Part shown: positions 8,357-15,348 of the stretch, in pieces
Layout of the letters: each line of letters opens with the position of its first letter
Numbering within the stretch: the first letter of the stretch is position 1
Position numbers and translations under genes: made by a program
Notes under the pieces: generated by a model
Databases searched by the model: none
The model's input: only the letters and a program-made list of their open reading frames with translations
Told to the model about the DNA's origin: nothing
Assembly: GCF_051958935.1 (NCBI RefSeq)
Contig: NZ_JBQCFP010000055.1
Coordinates: forward strand, 1-27,479
From: Dokdonella_A sp051958935
GTDB lineage: Bacteria > Pseudomonadota > Gammaproteobacteria > Xanthomonadales > Rhodanobacteraceae
Length of the DNA: 27,479 nucleotides
Direction of reading: 5' to 3'

Positions 8357-8375
8357 CCGCTGTCCCACACAGCGG
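8357..8375 (-). terminator. Short hairpin after the small exported protein gene
   Basis: CCGCTGT and ACAGCGG pair perfectly around a 5-nt loop. On the minus strand the stem is followed by TTTATCC, a weak T-tract. It lies about 80 nt past the stop of the 8453-8719 gene, so a role in terminating that transcript is likely but not certain. Confidence 0.4.
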
Positions 8376-8452
8376 GAAAACCGCGCGCATGCCGGGCGGA
8401 GATTCCCTCGCGGTCCCAAGCGCTCGCGAGCCCATGCCGCTTGTTTCCATTT

Positions 8453-8719
8453 TCATCCGTTGGCCGCATCGAAAGCGTTGCGGAATATTCCGTCGGCACC
8501 GGGGTCGTACACGTGCAAGCTGACGACGCCTGCGCTGATGTTGAAACTGCCGGGCAGCACACAGAACGGCAGGCTGTGCGTGCCGTCGTAGTCGGTCAAC
8601 GCGATCTGCGCGACGAGCCCTGGACAGCCGGCTGCGGTCACGCCCGCATCTGCCGAGCCGGCCTTGCTCGCCACCGCGGCACCGATCGGTGCCGCAAGCC
8701 ACATCCACCAGCGCCTCAT
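8453..8719 (-). CDS. Small exported protein with C-terminal 'IFRNAFDA' motif
   Basis: The product has 88 aa when started at 8719, which gives a signal peptide 'MRRWWMWLAAPIGAAVASKA' directly at the N-terminus. A longer start at 8758 would put 13 polar residues ahead of it, and neither start has a strong ribosome-binding site. The mature part has two cysteines (32 and 53) that could form a disulfide. It ends in 'YDPGADGIFRNAFDAANG'. The same type of ending ('VIFRYGFDA') closes the beta-helix protein at 12574-14136. I do not recognise the family. The gene stands alone, followed by a hairpin at 8357-8375. Confidence 0.65.
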   Translation of the reverse strand: MRRWWMWLAAPIGAAVASKAGSADAGVTAAGCPGLVAQIALTDYDGTHSLPFCVLPGSFNISAGVVSLHVYDPGADGIFRNAFDAANG

Positions 8720-8759
8720 TTTTTCGTCACCCGCATCGTCCGGACTCCTCGTCGACATG

Positions 8760-9202
8760 ACGTCGCGATTGCGCCGCGACCCTTCGGAGCATGCGACAGC
8801 GCGGGTTAAAGAAAGGCAAGCATGTCGTTAGGTCGGAGACTCAGCAGCGCTGATTCGAGAGCGCTTGCTCGGCTGTGATCGTAGCCTCGCTGTCGTGCGG
8901 CGCCAGGCTGCGCCCGGCTTCATGCCGCCAGGCTTCTCACTGTACATGTATTGCCGTATACATTGGCTTGCGCATTGCATCGTCGTGGTGGCGGGAACGA
9001 CGGTGGGTTGCAGGGGCGGGGAACGGGGAGAATCGGCGCAGCGGCGAACGAATGGCGCAAGGCCGGCGCCGTCGCGAATGGCGCAGTGATGGTTCGATGC
9101 GCCCAGGAGGGAGCTACGTAACATGTGGACAAATTGTGCAAGCAAGTGCCCAGGATCCAGGGGCCGCCGGCGGCGGACGGCGAACGGGTACGGAGGCCGC
9201 GC
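8760..9202. other. Intergenic region upstream of the GTPase/Roadblock operon
   Basis: No gene can be supported in these 440 bp. Open frames on both strands are Arg- or Cys-rich and match nothing. The region should hold promoters for the divergent small exported protein and the GTPase operon. Visible structure: GTCGCG-N7-CGCGAC at 8762-8780 and a TGTAT-N6-ATACA dyad at 8947-8962. The section around 8935-8975 is clearly richer in A+T than its surroundings. I could not assign convincing -35/-10 boxes. Confidence 0.5.
8947..8962. promoter_or_regulatory. TGTAT-N6-ATACA dyad, candidate operator
   Basis: A 5-bp inverted repeat with a 6-nt spacer sits in a locally AT-rich patch about 240 bp before the start of the GTPase/Roadblock operon. 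The spacing of half-sites fits one helical turn, as for a dimeric regulator. It may occur by chance. Confidence 0.3.
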
Positions 9203-10132
9203 ATGCAGACGCTGAAAATCTGCGACGTCGGCCTCCGGTCCGACACCTCGCACGCATTCCATTCCATGCTGAAGATCGTGGCGGGCCGTTCCAAGGCCGC
9301 ATGGCAACTCGCCGGGATCGAGCATGCCGATGTGTTGTTCGCGTCCTGCGAAGGCGACGGCAGCGTCTTTACCGCGTGGGGCGCCAGCGGCAAGCCGGTC
9401 GTGCTGGTGATCGACGACCGCAGCAGCTGGCCGCCCGCGCCGTTCGTGTTGCGCCATCCGTTTCGGGTGATGCAGCTCCTCTCGGTACTCGACGATGTCG
9501 CCGAATTGATGGCCGCCGCACCGGGACGCGAACGCAGCGATCGAGGCAGGTGGAGTGGTGCCGAATCGCTGCGCGTGCTGATGCCGCAGTCGGGGAACGC
9601 GTCCTGGCACGTCGCGCGCACGCCCCTCGGTGAAGAAGCGTGGCTCGGCCATGGCCACGTCTGTGTGGACGCGCGAACGATCGCGCGGTTGCGCGCCGGC
9701 GGGCTCGAGCTCGCAGCGTTCCAGCCGGCGGCCACGAGCCCCCCGCCCGACGCGGTGCGGATCGCGGCGTGCGATTTTGCCTGGTACGTCGGCTTGAAGG
9801 GTCCCGCATCCCTCGCGCCCTGGCTCGCCGCGGACGCCGCCTACCGCTTGCGCCGGTGGCCCGACCTCGGTCGGCTCGGTGCGAGTACCGGATTGCTCGA
9901 GCTGTCCGCGATGAGCACGGTGCGCGCATGGACGCCGCCCGCGCTCGTCGAGGCGAGCGGGCAAGCCGAGGCCGACGTGCACCGCTTCCTTGCGGCGGCA
10001 TCCATCGCCGGCCTGCTCGTCGTGGCGAACGGCAATGAGCAGGTATCGGCACGCCCGGCGCGCGGCGTCGTGCAGAGCGGCTGGAACCGCTTCCTCGGCG
10101 GCCTGCGACGCCACCTGGGGCTTGCCGCATGA
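9203..10132 (+). CDS. Unrecognised first protein of the GTPase/Roadblock operon (pseudo-receiver-like N-terminus, winged-helix-like C-terminus)
   Basis: The product has 309 aa. The start at 9203 has GGAGG 6 nt upstream; a GTG at 9125 has none. I do not recognise the family. Residues 1-105 alternate strands and helices like a response-regulator receiver: 'LKICDVG', 'ADVLFASCEG', 'KPVVLVIDDR', then 'HPFRVMQLLSVLDD' as in receiver 'KPF..xxL' ends. The usual phospho-acceptor Asp is not evident. Residues about 245-300 ('TPPALVEASG', 'ADVHRFLAAASIAGLLVVAN') read as a small winged helix. It may thus be a signal-input or scaffold protein with a role like the DUF742 (CvnC) protein of conservons. Its stop overlaps the GTPase start in ATGA, so production is coupled. 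Cytoplasmic; no membrane segment. Confidence 0.85.
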   Translation: MQTLKICDVGLRSDTSHAFHSMLKIVAGRSKAAWQLAGIEHADVLFASCEGDGSVFTAWGASGKPVVLVIDDRSSWPPAPFVLRHPFRVMQLLSVLDDVAELMAAAPGRERSDRGRWSGAESLRVLMPQSGNASWHVARTPLGEEAWLGHGHVCVDARTIARLRAGGLELAAFQPAATSPPPDAVRIAACDFAWYVGLKGPASLAPWLAADAAYRLRRWPDLGRLGASTGLLELSAMSTVRAWTPPALVEASGQAEADVHRFLAAASIAGLLVVANGNEQVSARPARGVVQSGWNRFLGGLRRHLGLAA

Positions 10133-10692
10133 GCGGAGCGGAGGTCGGCGAGTTCAAGATCGTGTTCACCGGTCCGATGGGCGCGGGCAAGACGACGGCG
10201 ATCGCCGCGATCAGCGAGGTCGAACCCGTGCGTACCGAGGTCGAGAACACCGACCGCGTCGCGCACGCGAAGGAATCGACCACGGTCGGTTTCGATTTCG
10301 GGCGCATCACGCTCGCCGACGGCAGCGTGGTGCGCCTCTACGGAACGCCCGGGCAGGCGCGGTATCGTTTCATGTGGGACATCCTCGGCCGCGGTGCCGC
10401 GGGGGTGATCGTCCTGCTCGACGCAGGGGCGCCCGGCGCGCTGGTGCAACTCGACGTATTCGTCGACGCGTTCGTTCCACACGTCCCGCACGGTGCACTC
10501 GTAGTGGGCGTCGGTCGCACCGACGCGCCGAACGCCCCGAGCACGGACGCGTTCGCGGCACGCCTTGATGCGCGCGGCATCGTTGCTCCCGTGCTGTCAG
10601 TGGACGTGCGCAAACAGGCCGACGTCATGATGCTGGTGCGCGCACTGGTGTGCCTGCTCGATTCGCACACCGCTCATGGGGTTCCCGCATGA
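10129..10692 (+). CDS. Small Ras-like GTPase, CvnD/COG2229 type
   Basis: The product has 187 aa. The G1 P-loop GPMGAGKT spans residues 15-22. The switch I threonines are in 'ESTTVGFDFG' (50-58). G3 is 'LYGTPGQARYRFMW' (70-83), the form found in bacterial small GTPases encoded beside Roadblock proteins, in place of DxxG. G4, normally N/TKxD, reads 'GVGRTD' (127-132), and G5 is not clear, so guanine specificity may be relaxed or altered. Such proteins switch between GTP and GDP forms, with Roadblock partners acting as scaffold or activating protein. Overlaps both neighbours by 4 nt (ATGA at 10129 and 10689), so the three proteins are probably made in fixed ratio. Confidence 0.93.
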   Translation: MSGAEVGEFKIVFTGPMGAGKTTAIAAISEVEPVRTEVENTDRVAHAKESTTVGFDFGRITLADGSVVRLYGTPGQARYRFMWDILGRGAAGVIVLLDAGAPGALVQLDVFVDAFVPHVPHGALVVGVGRTDAPNAPSTDAFAARLDARGIVAPVLSVDVRKQADVMMLVRALVCLLDSHTAHGVPA

Positions 10693-11084
10693 GCAAGATG
10701 CGGCCGGCCAAGCTGTCGCGAGAACTCGCGCGCAAGGTGCTCGAAGGCTACGGCGAAGTCGCTGGCGTGCAGTGCGCCGTGCTGTTCTCTTCGGACGGCT
10801 TCGAGGTCGCCTCGTACGCCGCCGATGCGGCCGCGTCGGCGCGTCTGGCGGCAATCGGCAGCTCGCTCGCCGCGCTCGGCACCGCGCTCGCGGGAGAGGC
10901 GGGTCTTGGCGACTTCGAGCGCACGACGATCGAAAGCGAAGGCGGTGCCGTGACGATCATGCGCGTCGGCAGCAGCCGGTCGATGTCGCTCGCCGTCGTC
11001 GCAGGCAAGGACGCCGTGCTCGGACAACTGTTGTGGGCGACCCAGCGCTGCTGCCAGGCGCTGGCGAAACTGCTGGATCCATGA
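10689..11084 (+). CDS. Roadblock/LC7-domain protein 1
   Basis: The product has 131 aa, a single Roadblock/LC7 domain covering nearly the whole chain. Typical parts are 'VAGVQCAVLFSSDGFEVASY' (first two strands), the long Ala-rich helix 'ARLAAIGSSLAALGTALAGE' and 'GAVTIMRVGSSRSMSLAVVA' (edge strands). Its DGFEVA pattern is like the CvnB branch of conservons. These proteins dimerise and bind or regulate the small GTPase encoded next to them. Here the start codon overlaps the GTPase stop (ATGA). 61 bp separate it from the second Roadblock gene. Confidence 0.92.
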   Translation: MSKMRPAKLSRELARKVLEGYGEVAGVQCAVLFSSDGFEVASYAADAAASARLAAIGSSLAALGTALAGEAGLGDFERTTIESEGGAVTIMRVGSSRSMSLAVVAGKDAVLGQLLWATQRCCQALAKLLDP

Positions 11085-11145
11085 GCCGGGAGCGGACGAG
11101 GCACCGCCCACGGCGATTTCACCCCGATGTCTCGGAGACAAGGCA

Positions 11146-11505
11146 ATGGCGAATATCAACGATAGTCTTGCGAAGCTGCTCGAAGTCGACGGCGCGCTGT
11201 GCGCCGCCGTGGTGGATGCCAACAGCGGCATGTTGCTCGGGAAGATCGGGACGGGCCTCGACCTCGATCTCGCGGCGGCCGGCAACACGGAAGTGGTACG
11301 CGCGAAGATGAAGACGATGAAGTCGCTCGGCCTCAACGATGCGATCGAGGACATCCTCATCACGCTCGGCAAGCAGTACCACATCATCCGACCGGTCGCG
11401 ACCAAGGCAGGACTCTTCATCTACCTCGTACTCGACAAGGCGAAGTCGAACCTCGCACTCGCCCGTCGCGGCGCCCAGGACGTCGAGCAGGCACTGCAGC
11501 TGTGA
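11146..11505 (+). CDS. Roadblock/LC7-domain protein 2 (MglB-like)
   Basis: The product has 119 aa and is clearly different from the first Roadblock protein. It has 'LLEVDGALCAAVVDANSGML', 'GNTEVVRAKMKTMKSLGLND' and 'EDILITLGKQYHIIRPV', then 'GLFIYLVLDKAKSNLALAR'. I recall very similar proteins from Acinetobacter and other gammaproteobacteria next to small GTPases. Its likely role is to bind or activate the GTPase, perhaps forming a mixed complex with Roadblock protein 1. The leader contains TGTCTC-G-GAGACA directly ahead of the start, whose GGAGACAAGG also serves as ribosome-binding site, so the site may be partly hidden in a small hairpin. Last gene of the operon. Confidence 0.92.
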   Translation: MANINDSLAKLLEVDGALCAAVVDANSGMLLGKIGTGLDLDLAAAGNTEVVRAKMKTMKSLGLNDAIEDILITLGKQYHIIRPVATKAGLFIYLVLDKAKSNLALARRGAQDVEQALQL

Positions 11506-11514
11506 GATCACGCC

Positions 11515-11541
11515 ATGCCCGCGGCCTCGTGTCGCGGGCAT
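11515..11541. terminator. Hairpin between convergent genes
   Basis: ATGCCCGCG and CGCGGGCAT pair perfectly around a 9-nt loop, 9 nt past the stop of the second Roadblock gene and just before the stop of the convergent porin gene at 11548. No T-tract follows on either strand, so it is a weak or Rho-assisted terminator at best. Confidence 0.4.
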
Positions 11542-11547
11542 CGGCGA

Positions 11548-12321
11548 TCAGAAGTCCTTTTCGAGCGCCACCGAGGCGTGTCGGCCGGCCACGTCGTATC
11601 CGTCCAGCGTATAGATCGCGGGGTCGCCGTTGGTCCACGAATACGCGAGCGTCAGGCTGGTCGCATGCGGGAACGAACGTGCGATCGACAGCTTGTAGTC
11701 GGTGTAGGAAAAGCGCTCGTCATTGCTGGCACCGCTCGCGGGATCCCTACCGTGGGAATGGCGCCGCCCGATATGGCCGGCAAGAATCCAGGATGGGGCG
11801 AAGGGCCAGTTCGCATTGGTGTCGAGATACCACGAGCCGCGCGAACCGGGTGTTCCGAACGAATCGGTGAGGTCGTAGTTGAGGCGTGCGCTGAGGCCAT
11901 GCCAGCCGACGAAGGCGAATGCCTCGGTCGTGTCGGGGCGCGCGGTTCGCGCCGGATAGCGCCCGGGGAACTGGAGTTGCAGCAGACCTGCACGGATTTC
12001 GCCGTGCCGGCCGACGAGCCAGCGGTAACCGAGCACGCCGTCGACTTCGAACCGCACGCGGCTGCCCGGCGTGACCTCGTCGACCCAGCCGATGCGCACC
12101 GCGCTCAGGTTGCCGTAGAGGCCCTCGCCGGGGTTGATGTCGATTTCCGCCTGCACCGACGGCTTGCCCACGCTCTGCGAGAGGCCGCGACCGATGTAGT
12201 TGTTCATGAGCTGCACGTAGCCGTAGACATACGGCGGCGCCTCGTCGGCGGTCGCCGGCATGCCTGCGGATGTCGCTGCGAGCATGGAGGCGAGGGCGAC
12301 GTGCGAAGGCTTGATGTTCAT
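11548..12321 (-). CDS. TorF-family putative porin (TIGR02001/Gcw_chp)
   Basis: The product has 257 aa, the usual family length. The start at 12321 has GAGG 6 nt upstream and gives the signal peptide 'MNIKPSHVALASMLAATSAG' cut near 'ATA-DEA'. The family start pattern is seen in 'YVQLMNNYIGRGLSQSVGKP' and 'AEIDINPGEGLYGNLSAVRI'. Alternating hydrophobic strands run through to a C-terminal 'ASVALEKDF' ending in Phe, as expected of an outer-membrane beta-barrel. Substrate unknown. It is convergent with the Roadblock operon and divergent from the beta-helix gene, with 252 bp between starts that hold no gene. Confidence 0.88.
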   Translation of the reverse strand: MNIKPSHVALASMLAATSAGMPATADEAPPYVYGYVQLMNNYIGRGLSQSVGKPSVQAEIDINPGEGLYGNLSAVRIGWVDEVTPGSRVRFEVDGVLGYRWLVGRHGEIRAGLLQLQFPGRYPARTARPDTTEAFAFVGWHGLSARLNYDLTDSFGTPGSRGSWYLDTNANWPFAPSWILAGHIGRRHSHGRDPASGASNDERFSYTDYKLSIARSFPHATSLTLAYSWTNGDPAIYTLDGYDVAGRHASVALEKDF

Positions 12322-12573
12322 GCAGGGCCTCGATGGACGCCGCGAGCGTGCAGGATGCACGCCGCCCGTTCCATCCGAGTCTTGCGTCCGGCGCGTGCGC
12401 GAAACAGCGCCACTTTTCACGAGTGCCGCCGGGGCCACTGCAACCCGTCGCCTGCAACGGGCCCTGGGCCGCGTCGGGATGGCGCGGCGCGGCCTGCTGC
12501 GGTTGACGACGCCATCACGTCGGCACCGCTTGCGCCGACCTACCAATGCGCGCATTGACCGGCGAGCCTGCCG

Positions 12574-14136
12574 ATGATTTCAGGGTTCGCGCGCGTCGCG
12601 CCCAGCAGTGCCGTCCTCGCCGCGGCGGCGACGGCATGGATATGGTCCGCGTGCGCCGCGGCCCAGGAGCAGTTCGACTGCATCGCACCGGCTCCTCCGT
12701 CGCTGGCCGCGCCGGTGGTACTCGGCAACGGCACTGCGGGCAGCGTGTCGACGGCGCAGCTGCAGCAGGCGCTCGATGCGGGCGGGGAGATCCGCCTCGA
12801 CATCGGCGCCTCCACGCTCGTGGTCGCGTCGACCTTGCGCGTCACGCGTGCCACGACGCTCGGGCTCGGTGGCGCGACGCTGTCGGGCGGCCACGCGCGG
12901 CGCGTGATGGAAGTGGCCAATCCGTCCAACCAGACCTACGCATTCACGCTCCTGCACGGCAGGATCGCCGACGGCAGCACGCCGGCCGCGAGCGGCGCGG
13001 GTGTCTACAAGGCGAGCGGCGGCCCCTGGCAGGCGGTGAGCTTGCGCTTCTTCGACGTGCGCTTCGAGGGCAACCACGCGATCGCGTCGGCGCAGGACGA
13101 CGGCGGCGGTGCACTGTACGTCGTGGGCGCGGCGGAGCTCGCCGTCGTACGCGGAGAGTTCGACGGCAACAGCGGCTCGAACGGCGGCGCCGTGTATTCG
13201 CTCGGATCCAGGCGCGTCAATCTCTACGACAGCGTCTTCACTGCCAATCACGCGACCGGCAGCGGCGGCAACCCCGGCAATGGCGGCAACGGTGGTGCGA
13301 TCGGCGTCGACGGCGATGCGCGGTACGTCAACCTCTGCCGGGTCCGCCTGATCGGCAACGAAGCGAATGCATTCGGCGGCGGGCTGTTCACCGTGACCTA
13401 CGGCGCCGCTTCGCATACGCGCCTCGAGGACACGACCGTGCAGGGCAACGTGAGCAGCGCGGCCGACAAACTCGCAGGCGGCGCCTACATCCAGGGCAGC
13501 CCGATCGCGATCAGCGGCAGCACCTTTCGCGAGAACGCGGCGAACGGCTACGCCGGGCTCGCATTGTTCGGCTACGGCGGCGTGCTCGAAGGCAGCATCG
13601 TCAACTCGACCTTCGTCGGCAACCTCGCGCGCGGGGGCCTCGGCGGTGCGATGGCGATCCAGACCGCCACAGCGCTCACGTTGCAGAACCTCACCATCGC
13701 GCGCAACGCGGCGCCGTGCCCGGGATGCTTCGCCGCGGGCATCGCCAACGACAGCGGTGCCGCGTTGACGCTGCGCAACGTGCTGTTCGAGGACAATGTC
13801 GGCGGCAATGCCTACAACCCGTGGGCGATCCTGCATCCCGCGGCCAGCGGTGCCGGCAACCTGCAATGGCCCTCGACGCGTCCCGCGGCAGGGCAGACCG
13901 AGCTCGCGGTCGCGCCGGGGACCGTCTTCGCGGATGCGAACCTCGCCGATCCCATAGGCAACGGCGGATACACCGAGACGATGGCATTGCCCCTCGGCAG
14001 TCCGGCCATCGATGCGGGCTTCGCCCCGGGTGCACCCGCGACGGATCAGCGTGGCGCGCCGCGCGAAGGCGCGATCGACATCGGAGCCTTCGAGCGTCAG
14101 CCCGATGTGATCTTCCGCTACGGCTTCGATGCCTGA
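12574..14136 (+). CDS. Secreted right-handed beta-helix protein, choice-of-anchor Q type, with 'IFRYGFDA' C-terminus
   Basis: The product has 520 aa. It has a long signal peptide (residues 1-31, ending 'ACAAAQ'). Residues about 60-410 are repeated short strands with Asn/Gly turns ('FEGNHAIASAQDDGGGALYV', 'FDGNSGSNGGAVYSLGSRRV', 'GNPGNGGNGGAIGVDGDARY'), the pattern of a right-handed parallel beta-helix. Near the end 'GNGGYTETMALPLGSPAIDA' and 'GAIDIGAFER' form the choice-of-anchor Q module. The chain closes with 'QPDVIFRYGFDA', a tail shared in form with the small exported protein at 8453-8719. It is probably exported or surface-bound, with polysaccharide binding or structural role; no catalytic residues identified. 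The ribosome-binding site is weak, so the exact start is less sure. Confidence 0.87.
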   Translation: MISGFARVAPSSAVLAAAATAWIWSACAAAQEQFDCIAPAPPSLAAPVVLGNGTAGSVSTAQLQQALDAGGEIRLDIGASTLVVASTLRVTRATTLGLGGATLSGGHARRVMEVANPSNQTYAFTLLHGRIADGSTPAASGAGVYKASGGPWQAVSLRFFDVRFEGNHAIASAQDDGGGALYVVGAAELAVVRGEFDGNSGSNGGAVYSLGSRRVNLYDSVFTANHATGSGGNPGNGGNGGAIGVDGDARYVNLCRVRLIGNEANAFGGGLFTVTYGAASHTRLEDTTVQGNVSSAADKLAGGAYIQGSPIAISGSTFRENAANGYAGLALFGYGGVLEGSIVNSTFVGNLARGGLGGAMAIQTATALTLQNLTIARNAAPCPGCFAAGIANDSGAALTLRNVLFEDNVGGNAYNPWAILHPAASGAGNLQWPSTRPAAGQTELAVAPGTVFADANLADPIGNGGYTETMALPLGSPAIDAGFAPGAPATDQRGAPREGAIDIGAFERQPDVIFRYGFDA

Positions 14137-14233
14137 CGCTTGACTGCCTGCTGAACCGCCCGGGTCGCTTCAGGCACCGCTTAACGTCGCTCGCGTACGG
14201 TCCGTCCTGCATGACATCAGGAGGAGCACACGC

Positions 14234-14437
14234 ATGAACAGCCAGTTGCCGATCGAAGGCCAGAAGATCCAGGTCAAGCTGCGTGACGGGGATTGGCAGG
14301 ACGCGACGTACCGCAACGACGACTTCATCGACGTCTACGGCCTGCCGCTGTCGTTCGACAAGATCCTCGCTTGGAGGCCGGCGGGCTCGAGCGGTCGCAT
14401 CCAAGCCGACCCCCGCTCGAAGCAGGCGCTCCACTAG
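14234..14437 (+). CDS. Small conserved hypothetical protein
   Basis: The product has 67 aa and a very good ribosome-binding site (AGGAGG at 14219-14224, about 9 nt ahead). The segment 'VKLRDGDWQDATYRNDDFID' followed by 'VYGLPLSFDKILAWRP' is compact and beta-rich, like small SH3-like or tudor-like folds, and I have seen similar small proteins in other proteobacteria. Function unknown. It follows the beta-helix gene by 97 bp but has its own strong signal, so it may be a separate unit. Confidence 0.8.
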   Translation: MNSQLPIEGQKIQVKLRDGDWQDATYRNDDFIDVYGLPLSFDKILAWRPAGSSGRIQADPRSKQALH

Positions 14438-14546
14438 GATCGAAAGCGGAGGCCAGGGATGGCCACACGCTAGGGGAGCTTGCCCCGGTCGGGCTACACG
14501 TCCAGCTGTTGCGCGTCTCATGAAAGTACGCCCCACAGAAAGATGT

Positions 14547-14580
14547 GCCGTGGATGGAGGGGGTGCGCGACCACCACGGC
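14547..14580. other. Inverted repeat GCCGTGG/CCACGGC
   Basis: Seven-base arms with a 20-nt loop lie about 110 nt past the 67-aa gene, in the 240-bp gap before the XRE regulator. It may help end the upstream transcript. The same gap contains an AT-rich patch (GTATATAG at 14645-14652) that is the most likely promoter area for the regulator. Confidence 0.25.
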
Positions 14581-14678
14581 ATCGTCACCGATGAGAAAAC
14601 GATGGCAACGCAGCCCCGGGTGTCCTAGAGTTCGGCATCGCGCTGTATATAGTTCCTCTTCGAATACATCGGTGCTGG

Positions 14679-15083
14679 ATGAAAATTTCAAGAACGGCTT
14701 CGGACGACCGGGTCAAGCTCGCAGGCCGTATCCGCGTGGCGCGGCGCGATGCCAAGCTCACCCAGACCGCACTCGCCGAACGCGTCGGCGTCACGCCCAG
14801 CGCGGCCGCGCAGTGGGAACATCCGAATGGCACGAGCCCCGGCACGCCTCGCCTGCAGGAGATCGCGGCAGCCACCGGCGTCAGCTTCGAATGGCTGGCC
14901 ACCGGTCGCGGCGAGCGGCGCCAACGCCGTCCGCATCCCGACTCGATTCCGGCACTCAAGCTCGACATCTACGCGCAGGACTGGACCGAAGAAGTCCTGC
15001 TCGAGCGGTTTCGCCTGCTGTCGCCGCGCGCAAAGCAGATGCTCGTGAACCTGCTCGAGGAAGTGCGCCCCAGCCGGCGTTGA
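14679..15083 (+). CDS. XRE-family transcriptional regulator
   Basis: The product has 134 aa. Residues about 12-72 are a Cro/CI-type helix-turn-helix: 'LAGRIRVARRDAKLTQTALA' and 'ERVGVTPSAAAQWEHPNGTS', then 'LQEIAAATGVSFEWLATGRG'. That is the standard XRE arrangement, with the third helix in 'TPSAAAQWE'. The C-terminal part (80-134) has 'YAQDWTEEVLLERFRLLSPR' and may mediate dimerisation. The AT-rich DNA just upstream (14640-14700) may carry its own operator, as is common for such regulators. The ribosome-binding site is weak. No phage or toxin-antitoxin partner lies beside it, so the target is unclear; the hemerythrin-like gene 400 bp downstream is a candidate. Confidence 0.92.
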   Translation: MKISRTASDDRVKLAGRIRVARRDAKLTQTALAERVGVTPSAAAQWEHPNGTSPGTPRLQEIAAATGVSFEWLATGRGERRQRRPHPDSIPALKLDIYAQDWTEEVLLERFRLLSPRAKQMLVNLLEEVRPSRR

Positions 15084-15206
15084 GCCTCCCATCGTCGGCG
15101 ATGCTCCTGCGTCGTCGGCTCGCGTTCGGCACGGTTGCCACGCACTGCGCGCGACATCGCGGCCGCAGCTGCTCGTCTCGGGATCATCCGCTATCGCGTC
15201 GCTGCT

Positions 15207-15221
15207 GTTAGCACGGCTAAC
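15207..15221. promoter_or_regulatory. GTTAGC-N3-GCTAAC dyad, candidate operator
   Basis: Perfect 6-bp inverted repeat with a 3-nt spacer between the XRE regulator and the hemerythrin-like gene, in the size range of Cro/CI-type operators. No promoter boxes are convincing around it. Confidence 0.35.
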
Positions 15222-15325
15222 GCTGCAGCGGGCTTGAACGGGGTCGTGACGGATTGCTAGCGTGTGTGCCGCACGCAGCTTCGGCGTTGGGGAGGAAACC
15301 TGCACGTGCATGTCCGCCGCGGGCG

Positions 15326-15348
15326 AGCGTCCGCCTGAAGCGGACGCT
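15326..15348 (+). other. 9-bp stem-loop in the leader of the hemerythrin-like gene
   Basis: AGCGTCCGC and GCGGACGCT pair perfectly around CTGAA, about 135 nt before the ATG at 15484. No T-tract follows, so it reads as a leader structure or a Rho-type end for the XRE transcript. Confidence 0.35.

Noticed and set aside
8828..8950. Short minus-strand frame ('GGMKPGAAWRRTTARLR')
   Set aside because: Basic low-complexity composition, no ribosome-binding site. It could be part of a repeat but only one copy is present.
12546..14237. 563-codon plus-strand frame overlapping the beta-helix gene
   Set aside because: A shifted shadow, Arg-rich with no signal peptide; the 12574 frame shows signal peptide, beta-helix repeats and anchor module.
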